Shown: piece by piece, positions 1 through 8,332 of the stretch
Numbering within the stretch: position 1 is the stretch's first letter
How the letters are laid out: each line of letters opens with the position of its first letter
DNA from: an uncultured Sphingomonas sp.
GTDB lineage: Bacteria; Pseudomonadota; Alphaproteobacteria; Sphingomonadales; Sphingomonadaceae
DNA: 21,690 nt
Direction of reading: 5' to 3'
NCBI GenBank assembly: GCA_902806295.1
Contig: CADCWB010000134.1
Span: 1 to 21,690 of the forward strand
Translations under genes and position numbers: made by a program
The notes under the pieces: model-generated
Databases searched by the model: none
The model's input: only the letters and a program-made list of their open reading frames with translations
Told to the model about the DNA's origin: nothing

Positions 1-29
1 GCCGACGGCGAACCGCGACGCGCCGCCGG

Positions 30-902
30 CTAGCGGATCGCCTTCGACTTCAGCAGTCGGGGTGCAAGCGTCAAGGCAGCAAGTATTGGCCAGCGCCGTT
101 GCCAAGGCTTCAACTGGAAATCGGTACCGGCGTGGCGATTGATCTTCCAGACGATGTAGTCGGCTCCGCCCGCATAAGTCGCAGTGGCCTTGGCCAGGCG
201 AAGCACCGAAAGAGCCTTTCCTTCCACCCGGCGCCGTGGCCAACCGGCGTGCCGTCGACGGCTCTCGGCCCGAGCGGCGGCCAGTGCCGGAGCAGTGAAG
301 CGGCGGTAGCGTTCCGGGTCGGCATCGACCACGGAGCCGGCCCTTCCCTTCTTCTCCGCACGCAGCTCTGCGGAGTAAGTCAGTGCGAACGCTGCTCGCC
401 ACAGCTCGAGCGGCGGCTGATCGTTGGGCAGCGAAGCTAGCGCAGCGCTGAGCAGGGTCGGTGCGGCGCGGGCGACAGCGGCCACCGCCCTGGCCTCCGC
501 CGCGATGTCCGACGACCAGACCAAGCGTGATGGCTGAGCGAACCGCGCCCATACCGAAACGCTGCGCGTTTCCGGCCCATTGAGGCGATGGAAATCGGCC
601 TCGCTTAGGACCGCATATTTCGCGCGTAGCCCGCCATGCTCGAAGGGAAAGACGTTGGGCGGCAGCACACGATTTGCCGCAGCGAGCCAGCGCTTGCCGT
701 AGGCCGAGCGATAATCGGCGACGATCAGGTAGAAGTCGAGCATCAGCCCGTCGAGCTGTTGCTCCCTGAGGCAGGAGCCATAGAACAGCACGGCTCGACT
801 AGCGGCGCCGTGGCGTGCCGCGATCGCCGCTGCCATCGCCGACACTTGCGGACTGACCGGGTGACGAAGCTCGGCGGCAACCAGATCACGAAGTTGACTC
901 AT
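30..902 (-). CDS. Tam41-like nucleotidyltransferase (possible CDP-diacylglycerol synthase)
   Basis: The 290-residue product carries a nucleotidyltransferase-like core: YGSCLR at residues 41-46, then acidic residues D51 and D56 in DGLMLDFYLIV. This is followed by a KYAVLS segment (95-100) and a W-x-RF-x-QP stretch (118-124). The order and spacing resemble the mitochondrial Tam41/Mmp37 family, whose members make CDP-diacylglycerol from phosphatidate and CTP, although the family's usual GSGVF is GSCLR here. The start codon lies 7 bp after the stop of the upstream lipid-kinase gene, so the two are almost certainly one operon. A lipid kinase that makes phosphatidate next to an enzyme that could use it supports the assignment. 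No signal peptide is visible; the basic C-terminus (residues 264-290) could contact membrane. The alternative is an uncharacterised polymerase-beta-like nucleotidyltransferase. The fold is fairly convincing; the exact substrate is inferred. Confidence 0.6.
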   Translation of the reverse strand: MSQLRDLVAAELRHPVSPQVSAMAAAIAARHGAASRAVLFYGSCLREQQLDGLMLDFYLIVADYRSAYGKRWLAAANRVLPPNVFPFEHGGLRAKYAVLSEADFHRLNGPETRSVSVWARFAQPSRLVWSSDIAAEARAVAAVARAAPTLLSAALASLPNDQPPLELWRAAFALTYSAELRAEKKGRAGSVVDADPERYRRFTAPALAAARAESRRRHAGWPRRRVEGKALSVLRLAKATATYAGGADYIVWKINRHAGTDFQLKPWQRRWPILAALTLAPRLLKSKAIR

Positions 903-909
903 GCCGGTC

Positions 910-1884
910 TTAAGCGGCGAGGCGCACGAACGACAAGGGCTGAGCGCGCGACAGGTGAATGGGGCGGCCCGTCATCGCCGTGAACGTCTCACCATCGAGA
1001 ATAACGTCGGAGCGATCGCCGGCGATGCTGATCTCGTCCGCTTCCTCGACATGGACGCCACGCAACTTGCGCTGGCCCAACCGGCCGGCGATGCCCGCGA
1101 CCAAGCCCCGGATCATTGAGCCGGGGCGCTGCTCGATCGCTATCATCTTGAGAGTCCCCCGGCGCTCACCCTGCATCTCGCTGCCGAGCAGCAGCTTCTC
1201 CAGCGTGGTCACGGCCAGCAGGGCGAAGCGGCCACTAAGCTGATTGCCGCGCGGCACCGACACCTGCAACTCCTGCGGCTCAGGAGGAAGGAAGCCAGCC
1301 TTCCACCCCAGCAGGCCGCGAAGCATCACCGCGACGGCGGTGATGAAGTGGCTGAAGCCGTTCGGGAGACCGAGCGGGTAAATGCGGTTGCGGCAGTAAA
1401 GCATGGTGTCGGCAAGTCCGGCGCCACCAAGAAACATTCCAATCACGGGGTGCTGCGCCTCGGGACCGCAGCGCAGCGCGATCAGTTCTCGCTGGACCAA
1501 ATGCGGCGCAAGGTCGCTCTTGGCCAGCTGCAGGAAGCGCTCGAGCGCCACGATCGGGTCGCCTTGCGCGCCGAGGTCTAGCGCGATCAGGTTGGTTTTC
1601 CCGTTCGGTAGTACGGCGACAGGGGGAATGCAGTCACCGAAATGACCGCCATTATGCAGCTCGGTAAGGGCCCCCTGAACCGTGCCGTCCCCGCCGTTGA
1701 TCACGAGCAAGCGCGGCCGAATGCGAGCGATAGTCTCTAACGCCTCGCCGATCTGCTCCGCCTTTTCAACTTCGTAATGGAAGATGTCGGGGTGCTCGGC
1801 GCAGAACGCCCGGATCTTGGGGAGTTGCAGCAGGTTGCCGGTGCTGCGCGGATTGGACAACAGGGCAATGCGGCCGGAGCTCAT
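910..1884 (-). CDS. Diacylglycerol kinase-family lipid kinase
   Basis: The 324-residue protein has the diacylglycerol kinase catalytic-domain pattern. An N-terminal strand with the LLSNPRS motif (residues 8-14) is followed by the nucleotide-binding loop NGGDGTVQGAL (63-73). The family phosphorylates diacylglycerol, sphingosine-type or related lipids with ATP, usually at the inner face of the membrane. Length and domain order fit soluble bacterial members (DgkB/YegS-like) and not the small membrane-bound DgkA. The ATG at 1884 is preceded on the minus strand by an AGGAG ribosome binding site (GATGAGGAGCAGGC), which supports this start. It is the first gene of a two-gene operon with the nucleotidyltransferase that begins 7 bp downstream. 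It is divergent from lptF, with about 158 bp between the two starts. The lipid substrate cannot be read from sequence; in a sphingomonad a sphingoid substrate is also possible. Confidence 0.85.
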   Translation of the reverse strand: MSSGRIALLSNPRSTGNLLQLPKIRAFCAEHPDIFHYEVEKAEQIGEALETIARIRPRLLVINGGDGTVQGALTELHNGGHFGDCIPPVAVLPNGKTNLIALDLGAQGDPIVALERFLQLAKSDLAPHLVQRELIALRCGPEAQHPVIGMFLGGAGLADTMLYCRNRIYPLGLPNGFSHFITAVAVMLRGLLGWKAGFLPPEPQELQVSVPRGNQLSGRFALLAVTTLEKLLLGSEMQGERRGTLKMIAIEQRPGSMIRGLVAGIAGRLGQRKLRGVHVEEADEISIAGDRSDVILDGETFTAMTGRPIHLSRAQPLSFVRLAA

Positions 1885-2042
1885 GCCTGCTCCTCATCCG
1901 GGGTACAGGTCGCCGCGCTGCCCGATAACACCCCAAATTTCCGCATGTTTTTCGTCATCGGCGCGCTATAAGCCTCGATCGAGCCTGGCCGGGAGTTCAC
2001 TCAGCCTTCCCTTGTCCCTTGGCCCCTGTTTACGGCCAAATC
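1885..2042. promoter_or_regulatory. Divergent intergenic region between lipid kinase and lptF
   Basis: This 158-bp gap separates two divergent genes and must hold both promoters. On the plus strand TATAAG at 1967-1972 is a plausible -10 element for lptF, but no good -35 hexamer lies at the right distance. The minus-strand end contains the AGGAG ribosome binding site of the lipid kinase gene. No operator-like dyad was recognised. Confidence 0.4.
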
Positions 2043-3284
2043 ATGGTGTTACAGCGACTTATTGTGCGCAGCCTGACGCTGATCGACCGCTACATCGCCC
2101 GCAGCGTCGCCATTCCGCTGCTAGGCACCCTGCTGCTCGCGGCCATGCTGCTCGTGCTCGACAAGATGCTGCGGCTGTTCGACTTCGTGGTGAATGCGGG
2201 TGGACCGGTAAGCGTGGTCTGGCGCATGTTGGCCAACTTGTTGCCGGAATACTTCGCCCTTGGCATTCCGATTGGCCTGATGCTGGGCATCCTGCTTGCC
2301 TTTCGCAAGTTGGCGATGAGTTCGGAGTTGGATGCCCTTCGCGGCATCGGCACCGGCTTTGGACGCTTGCTGCGGGTTCCTTATCTGTTCGCTTTCACCC
2401 TGCTGCTGTTGAACTTGTTCATCGTGGGCTGGCTGCAGCCCTGGACCCATTATGGCTACGAGCGGCTGCGGTTCGACCTCCGCTCCGGAGCCTTGGGCGC
2501 CAGCCTAAAGGTCGGAGAATTCAACACCCTTTCCAAGCGCTTCACCCTAAGGATCGATCGCTCGGAGCGGAAGGGAACGCAACTTCACGGCATCTTCGTG
2601 CAAGTCGACGACAAGTCGGGGACCAGCATCGCGGCCACGGCGGAGCATGGCCGGTTCCTGTCGACCGATGATCCCGACACGATCCTGTTCCGGCTGGAAC
2701 GCGGTCGTCTGATCCAGGCGAATACGAAGTTCACCACTCCCCGCACGCTTGCCTTCGAGAGCTACGACCTACCAATCAACCTGCCGCGGGTCGATAGCTT
2801 CCGGGCGCGTGGCGATGCCGGCGACGAGGTCGACGAGAAGACGCTGCCCGAGTTGCTGCGCGATTCCTATGGTGGCGGAACCTCCGGGGAAGCTAACCTT
2901 GCCGCCCGGTCCAACCTCCACTTCCGAATGGTCGAGGTTGCGATGATGCTGTTGCTGCCGCTGCTGGCGGTAGCGCTGGCGGTGCCACCCAAGCGAAGCG
3001 CTTCGTCGCTTGGCATCTTCGTCGGCATCGTCATGGTGGTCGCCTACCACAAGATCAATCAATGGGCCGAGAGCGCCGGAACTCAGGGTCGCCTGCCACC
3101 TGAACTTGCGTTGTGGCTGCCTTTCCTGCTGTTCGCCGCGCTGATCGTGTGGATGTACTGGACGATCGCCCGCAAGCCCGGTGGCCAGCCGATTGGCGCT
3201 CTCGAGCGCGCCGCCAGTCGGGCCGGCAAGGCGATCGGGCGACTGCTTCCGCAGTTCGGCCGTGGTGCGGAGGCCGGCGCATGA
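2043..3284 (+). CDS. lptF: LPS export ABC transporter permease LptF
   Basis: The product belongs to the LptF/LptG (YjgP/YjgQ) permease family. These proteins form the inner-membrane LptB2FG complex, which extracts lipopolysaccharide from the inner membrane and passes it to the LptC-LptA bridge. The sequence begins LTLIDRYIARS, typical of LptF. It has three N-terminal membrane segments (roughly residues 22-44, 65-88, 110-132), a periplasmic beta-rich domain (about 135-285) and three C-terminal membrane segments. The conserved cytoplasmic coupling stretch FRKLAMSSELDALRG lies between segments 2 and 3. I chose ATG at 2043, giving 413 residues. The frame stays open to a TTG at 2019, but neither start has a clear Shine-Dalgarno sequence and the later one matches the family N-terminus better. 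The stop overlaps the lptG start as ATGA. Confidence 0.93.
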   Translation: MVLQRLIVRSLTLIDRYIARSVAIPLLGTLLLAAMLLVLDKMLRLFDFVVNAGGPVSVVWRMLANLLPEYFALGIPIGLMLGILLAFRKLAMSSELDALRGIGTGFGRLLRVPYLFAFTLLLLNLFIVGWLQPWTHYGYERLRFDLRSGALGASLKVGEFNTLSKRFTLRIDRSERKGTQLHGIFVQVDDKSGTSIAATAEHGRFLSTDDPDTILFRLERGRLIQANTKFTTPRTLAFESYDLPINLPRVDSFRARGDAGDEVDEKTLPELLRDSYGGGTSGEANLAARSNLHFRMVEVAMMLLLPLLAVALAVPPKRSASSLGIFVGIVMVVAYHKINQWAESAGTQGRLPPELALWLPFLLFAALIVWMYWTIARKPGGQPIGALERAASRAGKAIGRLLPQFGRGAEAGA

Positions 3285-4378
3285 TCAACCTCAACTTCTT
3301 CCCGTCCCGGCGACTGGCATTTTATACCGTTAAACTGTTCCTGACCCGCAGCCTGGCGGTACTGCTTGCGCTGGTGCTCGTGCTGATGACGCTCGACTTG
3401 CTTGGGGAGAGCGGCAAGATCCTGGCGGTGCCAGGCAACGGCGAGCCCGAGTTGTGGCGCTATGTTTCGCTGCGGGTGCCGATGCTGATCAGCCGTTTCC
3501 TGCCCTTCGCGGTTCTGCTTGGGACGCTGATCACCTTCACGACGCTGAACCAGAACAGCGAAGTCATCGCCATGAAGGCGGCCGGCCTGAGCGCTCATCA
3601 AATCCTTGCCCCGCTTATGGTCACCAGCCTGCTGGTGGCGGCGGCGGCCTTCGCGTTCAACGAGCGCGTGGTCACCAAAGCGACCCGGACCGTGACGGCC
3701 TGGGACGAAAATGATTATCGCCCGTTACCGCCTGAAAGCGGGGTACGCGGCAATGTCTGGGTGATGGCGGGCGAAGACCTGGTCCGGGCGCGTCTGGTGG
3801 CGGGCAACGGCGCCGGCACCCGGCTTGAGCGGGTCGAGGTTTACGAGCGAGAGGCGAACGTGATCAGCCGCGTGATCCGCGCCGAGCGGGGCCGGCCAGA
3901 GGCCGGCGCCTGGCTGTTGCAGAACGTGGAGGTCTATACCCCCGAGATGAACCTGTCCCGCCGCCTGCCCGAGTTGCGCACGCTGGAGGGAGTGGAGCCT
4001 GGCCGGCTGACCCTGGCCAAGGTCGATCCGGAATCAACCGACTTCCTTACCCTGCAGGGCACGCTGGACGAGCTGCGGGCGGCCGGGCGGCCAACGGCGG
4101 AAGTGGAGGCCGGATTGTGGCACAAAGTTTCCAGCCCGCTCTCCATCCTGCTGATGCCCCTGCTGGCTGCGGTGGCCGCATTCGGGCTGGCACGATCGGG
4201 CAAGACATTGCTGCGCGCGGTGACCGGCATGGCCTTGGGATTCGGCTTCTTCGTGGCTGACAACTTCAGCCTGGCGATGGGGAACGTCGGCGCCTACCCG
4301 CCGCTGCTAGCGGCTTGGGCTCCCTTCTTGCTGTTCTTGCTGATCGGCGAGACCGTCCTGATCCGGAGCGAGGAATAA
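3281..4378 (+). CDS. lptG: LPS export ABC transporter permease LptG
   Basis: This is the second permease of the LptB2FG lipopolysaccharide exporter. The 365-residue product has the same architecture as LptF: membrane segments at about residues 15-38, 65-88 and 108-128, a periplasmic beta-jellyroll region, then three C-terminal membrane segments ending at 357. The motif LNQNSEVIAMKAAGLS (about 89-104) is the family's cytoplasmic coupling region contacting LptB. The start is ATG at 3281. It overlaps the lptF TGA by 4 bp and has GGAGG at 3269-3273 about 7 bp upstream, so translation is probably coupled and the two subunits made in equal amounts. The frame is open further upstream, but that part lies inside lptF and is not credible. 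lptB, lptC and lptA are not in the window. Confidence 0.94.
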   Translation: MINLNFFPSRRLAFYTVKLFLTRSLAVLLALVLVLMTLDLLGESGKILAVPGNGEPELWRYVSLRVPMLISRFLPFAVLLGTLITFTTLNQNSEVIAMKAAGLSAHQILAPLMVTSLLVAAAAFAFNERVVTKATRTVTAWDENDYRPLPPESGVRGNVWVMAGEDLVRARLVAGNGAGTRLERVEVYEREANVISRVIRAERGRPEAGAWLLQNVEVYTPEMNLSRRLPELRTLEGVEPGRLTLAKVDPESTDFLTLQGTLDELRAAGRPTAEVEAGLWHKVSSPLSILLMPLLAAVAAFGLARSGKTLLRAVTGMALGFGFFVADNFSLAMGNVGAYPPLLAAWAPFLLFLLIGETVLIRSEE

Positions 4379-4414
4379 GCCGCCGTTCAGGCAATCAGGG
4401 TAGATTGATCTCTT

Positions 4415-5047
4415 ATGTTGTCACTTCTTCTGCTCACCGCTGCCGCATCGGCGCCGCAGCCCGCTCGCAACTGGACCCAGACAGTGGTCAGCACGCCGGT
4501 CGGCTGGCAGGTCGGCAACCCGTCTGCCGGGCTCAAGCTGGTGGAATATGGGTCTCTGAACTGTCCGCATTGCGCGCATTACTCGGCTTTCGCGACAACG
4601 CCGATCATGGCTGCGGTTAAGGCGGGGCGGGTCAGCTTCGAGTATCGGCCGTTTCTGATCTTCCCGCATGACGTGGCCGCGACGCTGATCGCCCGGTGTG
4701 TTCCGGCGGGCAGGCGCTTCTCGTTCATCGAGAGCTATTATCGGGCGACGGGCGGCTTCACCGACAAGTTGCGTGCTGCCGACCCAGCGAGCCTGAAGGC
4801 GGAGAGCATGGCGGCGACCAACCGACGGCTGGTCGCGGTTAGCGGAATGGCGCCTTTGGCTGCCCGCTTCGGCCTGAGCCCGGCCGCCACCAACCGCTGC
4901 GTGTCCGATCCGGCCGGCATGGCCTGGGTTCAGGCGGCTTACAGTAAGGCCAAGGCAGCAGGTGTGAAGGGCACGCCGGCATTTCTGATCAACGGCGAGC
5001 GCGTACAGTTCGACAACGCCGAGGAGCTCGCCGCACTGTTGAAGTAA
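4415..5047 (+). CDS. DsbA-like periplasmic thiol:disulfide oxidoreductase
   Basis: The 210-residue protein has a short hydrophobic N-terminus (residues 2-13) that looks like a signal peptide, followed by a thioredoxin-fold DsbA domain. The active site is CPHC at residues 50-53, with F80 and P84 around the helical insertion, and the cis-proline loop is T187-P188 in KGTPAFLING. A second cysteine pair, C95 and C162, could form a structural disulfide, as described for some alphaproteobacterial DsbA proteins. It would act in the periplasm, either introducing disulfides or, if it resembles DsbG/BdbD, repairing or isomerising them. It lies 36 bp after lptG and may be co-transcribed. Envelope proteins such as LptD need disulfides in some bacteria, so a link with LPS transport is possible but only inferred. 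The ORF is short for a DsbA but complete. Confidence 0.85.
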   Translation: MLSLLLLTAAASAPQPARNWTQTVVSTPVGWQVGNPSAGLKLVEYGSLNCPHCAHYSAFATTPIMAAVKAGRVSFEYRPFLIFPHDVAATLIARCVPAGRRFSFIESYYRATGGFTDKLRAADPASLKAESMAATNRRLVAVSGMAPLAARFGLSPAATNRCVSDPAGMAWVQAAYSKAKAAGVKGTPAFLINGERVQFDNAEELAALLK

Positions 5048-5057
5048 GCTCGGGAGC

Positions 5058-6158
5058 CTAGCGGCCCAGCGTGCTGCGCGCGAGGCGCACGACGAGCGGC
5101 GTAAGGGCCCGGTGGTTGGTCGCATGGAATGCACTATCCTCGCCCAGCGCGGAGTTCAGCCGGCGATGCGCCTCACCCAGGTTATGGTACGGCACGCCCG
5201 GTAGCAGGTGGTGCAACGCATGGTAGCGCAGGCCGACCGGCGCCCACAGCGCAGGCAGGGTCGCGGGCGGGGGCACGTTGACGCTATCGAGGTATTGCGC
5301 GGTCACACTCATCGGCTCGCCGTCGTTCTCCCACAAGTGCGCGACGAGGGTACGGACCTGGTTGAGGAACAGCACGCCCGCCGCGACGGCGAGGAAGATC
5401 GCAAATTCGCGGAGTGGCACAATGCCGGTTGCGGCGAGCGTGACCAGCGTCAGCGCCCAGACGCTGCAAGCCGCTTCCTGCCACGCCCATTGGCGCCGGA
5501 ACTCGCCCTCGGGCGCGCGCCGGCGAAAGTGCGGATTGATCTGCAGCCCCGAATAGCGTGCCACCACCAGTGCTCGCAGCCGCGACGACAGCAGCGACAA
5601 GGGCGCGGCAAGAGCGAAGCGAGCGATCAGCAGAAGGGGAGCCAGCGCGGCGAAGACCAAGAACAAGGGCAGAGTCCATGGCTTCATAAGCGCCAGTGGC
5701 AAATACTCAGGGTCCTCGCTGGTGCCGTAACGGGTCTTGGCGTGGTGAAGATTGTGCACGCCTTCGTAGAGAAAGGAGGGCACCAGCAGCGGCACGCCGA
5801 TAAGGATGTTCCACGCCAGCCGGAAGTGCGGCAGCTGGCTGTGCTTGATATGCGTGATCTCGTGGATGAAACTGCCTGCCCGATATAGCGCAAGCACGCT
5901 GACGAGGCCCGCGACCACCATGTCGCGCGCCGAGCTGGCAAGCAGCGCCGCGCCAAGCGCCAGGTAGCCGAGCAGCGCCGAGCCGATGAGATCGGCCCAG
6001 TAGATGCGCGGGTTGGGTCGGTTCAGATCGCGCGTCAGGTCGGCCGCGGCGCGCAGCATAGCCCGGTCGTCGGCGCTGCTCGCAGGTCGCAGGTGCGGCG
6101 ACATAGGCTGGTCGGCGGCCCGTGCAAAGCCGCCCAAGGGCATGGTGAGGTCGTTCAT
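5058..6158 (-). CDS. Integral-membrane fatty acid desaturase
   Basis: The product (366 residues from ATG at 6158) is a membrane di-iron desaturase of the FA_desaturase type. It has the three histidine boxes: HEITH at residues 99-103 (with H106), HNLHH at 135-139 and HALHH at 313-317. An extra H274 and H325 lie near the third box, as in many members. Hydrophobic segments lie at about 55-95, 112-130, 160-190 and 225-270. The family inserts a double bond in an acyl chain using O2 and an electron donor; a hydroxylase or sphingolipid desaturase role cannot be excluded. The frame runs back to an ATG at 6197, but the ATG at 6158 gives a more usual N-terminus; neither has a strong ribosome binding site. 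It converges with the DsbA-like gene, only 10 bp apart, and no electron-transfer partner gene is adjacent. Confidence 0.85.
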   Translation of the reverse strand: MNDLTMPLGGFARAADQPMSPHLRPASSADDRAMLRAAADLTRDLNRPNPRIYWADLIGSALLGYLALGAALLASSARDMVVAGLVSVLALYRAGSFIHEITHIKHSQLPHFRLAWNILIGVPLLVPSFLYEGVHNLHHAKTRYGTSEDPEYLPLALMKPWTLPLFLVFAALAPLLLIARFALAAPLSLLSSRLRALVVARYSGLQINPHFRRRAPEGEFRRQWAWQEAACSVWALTLVTLAATGIVPLREFAIFLAVAAGVLFLNQVRTLVAHLWENDGEPMSVTAQYLDSVNVPPPATLPALWAPVGLRYHALHHLLPGVPYHNLGEAHRRLNSALGEDSAFHATNHRALTPLVVRLARSTLGR

Positions 6159-6195
6159 GGGAGGTGAAAAAATAGGTAGGGAATGGGGCGGCAAC

Positions 6196-6212
6196 AAGGC
6201 GGGGGTCGCCTT
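6196..6212. terminator. Small symmetric hairpin ahead of the desaturase gene
   Basis: AAGGCG at 6196-6201 and CGCCTT at 6207-6212 form a 6-bp perfect stem with a 5-base loop. It is followed by TT on the plus strand and by GTT on the minus strand. It sits just outside the desaturase start and about 130 bp after the hybrid-kinase stop, both on the minus strand. It could be a weak terminator for the kinase operon or a structure in the desaturase leader. The T-tract is poor, so confidence is low. The rest of 6213-6344 is very GC-rich with no recognisable gene. Confidence 0.25.
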
Positions 6213-6344
6213 TTACGCACCGCCGCTCGATTGGGAGCCGAAGCCGTCCGCGCCCGCCGTTTACTTGATGGCGCGAGCCGTTCGCGCGCGCCGCATATCG
6301 CGCCCGCCGCTTGGTGGGCAGCGCGACGCGCCAGCGCGCGGCGC

Positions 6345-8330
6345 TCAATTCACGGCGCGGAGCCGTCCGTGGCCCTGGGGTTTGCGAGCCACTTCCACAA
6401 GCTCGGCGACCCGGGCGGCGAGGTCGGCTTGGCGGAAGGGCTTGGCGAGCCGCGGGATGTCGCACGGCAGGTCTTCGCCCGCGTTGGCGTAGCCGGTCAC
6501 GATTAGGACCGGGAGGCGATTGCCGGTGCTGCGCAGTTCCTTGACCAGCGCGGCGCCCGACATGGCGGGCATCAGATAATCCGAGACGATGATATCGACC
6601 TCAAGCCCACCCCGCAGCGCGGACAGCGCCTGGGCGCCCGATGCGACCTCGACCACCGAATAGCCGAGGTCACGCAGCATGTCCCCGGTTGCCGCCCGCA
6701 CCAATTCCTCGTCGTCGACCAGCAGCACCGCCGTGCCGCGGCGAGCAGCGATCGGCTCGGCGTCGGTGCGAACGGCCGCGCTGCTATTCTTGTCGGTCGC
6801 CGGCAGCCACACCTCGATGGTGGTGCCCTTGCCGGGTTCGCTGGACAGGCGGAGAGCGCCCCCGGATTGCGCCGCGAGACCGTGGACCATCGAGAGCCCC
6901 AGACCGGTGCCCTTGCCGATGCCCTTGGTCGAGAAGAACGGCTCGATCGCGCGGGCCAGCGTCGCCGCATCCATGCCGGTACCGGTGTCGGCGACAACAA
7001 TGCGGACGTAGGCGCCAGCGTTAAGTCCCAGCGTGTTGCGGTGATCAACGGTTGTGGTGCCGGCCGCGATCGTCAGCTTGCCGCCGGCCGGCATGGCATC
7101 GCGGGCGTTCACCGCCAGGTTCAGGAGAGCCAACTCAAGTTGATTAGGGTCGACCTGCGCGGCCGAGAGGTGGCGCGGGACGTCGACCACTACCTCGATC
7201 GTGGGTCCCAGCGAGCGGCGGACGAGCTCAACCATGCCATCGATCAGCGCGCCGGTATCGACCGGACGCGGCTCAAGAGTCTGGCGCCGGGCAAAGGCTA
7301 GCAACCGCTGGGTGAGCGTGGCGGCGCGTTCCGCAGCCTGCAGAGCCCCGCCAATCAGCCGGTCGGCCTTGGGATCGTCCGCCAGCCGCCGCCGGAGCAG
7401 GTCGAGGCTGCCGACAATCGGGGTCAGCAAATTGTTGAAGTCGTGGGCCACGCCGCCGGTCAACTGGCCGATGGTCTCCATCTTCGCGGCCTGTGCGAGC
7501 TGGGCATCCATATCCTTGCGGGCGGTGATGTCCGCGACCACGCCGGTCATCCGCAACGGTCGCCGCCGACCGTCATAATGGACGCGGCCCTTGGCCGAAA
7601 TCCAGCGACGAGCGCCATCCGCGGCGTCGATCCGGCACTCGATGTCGAGCGTGCCCGACGCTGCCGCCGCGTCGAAGGCAGCCGCAACCGCGTCGCGGTC
7701 GTCGGCCACCACGTGACGGAGAAAGAGTTCACGTCCCCAGTGCGGCTGAAGCTCGGTATAGCCGAAGATCTCGTCATGGCGGAGCGAGCGCCGAGACGTA
7801 TCGCGCAGCAGATCGAGGTCCCAGCTGCCCATGTCCGACGCGTCCAAGGCGAACTCCAGGCGCTCGCGCGCGGCCTCAAGCTGGTGGGTCCGCTCGGCGA
7901 CCGATTGCTCCAGCGTGTCGGCGAACGCACGAACCTCATATTGGCGGCGCCGGGCCTTGAGGGCGGAGCGCAGTGCCCCGACCATGGCATCGGCATGGAG
8001 CGGACGTTCCAGCAGTACGACGTTGCCGAGGCTGTCGAGGATCTCGGCCGCGAGCGGTCGCCGTGGCGCCTTGTCGCCATTGGCGAGCACGACGAACGGG
8101 AGGTCGGACCATTTCGGCTGGGACCTGACCCACTCGATCAATCCGGTGCGGTCCCCGGCCCCAAGCGCCTCCTCTGTCACGAGCGCCGCAGCGGCGCCTG
8201 TCACGAGCCCAGCCAACAGTTCATCCAGATCGCGGCAGATAACACAATCCACAGCGTGCTGACGCAGCAAATCGCACGCGATGGTGGCGTCCCGACCACG
8301 CGGGGCAAGGATAAGGACGCGACCTTCCAC
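6345..8330 (-). CDS. Hybrid sensor histidine kinase (degenerate REC-PAS-HisKA-HATPase-REC)
   Basis: The 661-residue cytoplasmic kinase has no clear membrane segment. An N-terminal receiver-like region (residues 4-125) lacks the phosphorylatable aspartate: the usual DxxMP position reads VTEEA. A coiled linker (130-160), a PAS fold (about 160-272), HisKA with H296 in the VAHDFNNLL motif, and an HATPase follow. The HATPase has an N box near N408, DTGTGMD at 448-454 and GKGTGLGLSMV at 473-483. A C-terminal receiver has D584 in VSDYLMP and a conserved TGY near 612. The family autophosphorylates on histidine and passes the phosphate to its own receiver and then probably to a histidine phosphotransferase or another regulator. 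The start is GTG at 8330, two bases after the upstream kaiC-like stop, so the genes are co-transcribed. A redox or light signal is possible through the PAS domain, but no cofactor motif such as the LOV cysteine is evident. Confidence 0.9.
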   Translation of the reverse strand: MEGRVLILAPRGRDATIACDLLRQHAVDCVICRDLDELLAGLVTGAAAALVTEEALGAGDRTGLIEWVRSQPKWSDLPFVVLANGDKAPRRPLAAEILDSLGNVVLLERPLHADAMVGALRSALKARRRQYEVRAFADTLEQSVAERTHQLEAARERLEFALDASDMGSWDLDLLRDTSRRSLRHDEIFGYTELQPHWGRELFLRHVVADDRDAVAAAFDAAAASGTLDIECRIDAADGARRWISAKGRVHYDGRRRPLRMTGVVADITARKDMDAQLAQAAKMETIGQLTGGVAHDFNNLLTPIVGSLDLLRRRLADDPKADRLIGGALQAAERAATLTQRLLAFARRQTLEPRPVDTGALIDGMVELVRRSLGPTIEVVVDVPRHLSAAQVDPNQLELALLNLAVNARDAMPAGGKLTIAAGTTTVDHRNTLGLNAGAYVRIVVADTGTGMDAATLARAIEPFFSTKGIGKGTGLGLSMVHGLAAQSGGALRLSSEPGKGTTIEVWLPATDKNSSAAVRTDAEPIAARRGTAVLLVDDEELVRAATGDMLRDLGYSVVEVASGAQALSALRGGLEVDIIVSDYLMPAMSGAALVKELRSTGNRLPVLIVTGYANAGEDLPCDIPRLAKPFRQADLAARVAELVEVARKPQGHGRLRAVN

Positions 8331-8332
8331 CC

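Noticed and set aside
1784..2671. Plus-strand frame of 295 codons across the lipid kinase/lptF boundary
   Set aside because: It overlaps the start of two well-supported genes in other frames and shows no recognisable motif.
6213..6344. GC-rich stretch with repeated GCGCG and CGCC words
   Set aside because: No consistent repeat unit, no coding frame with family features, and no clear hairpin; taken as ordinary GC-rich intergenic DNA.
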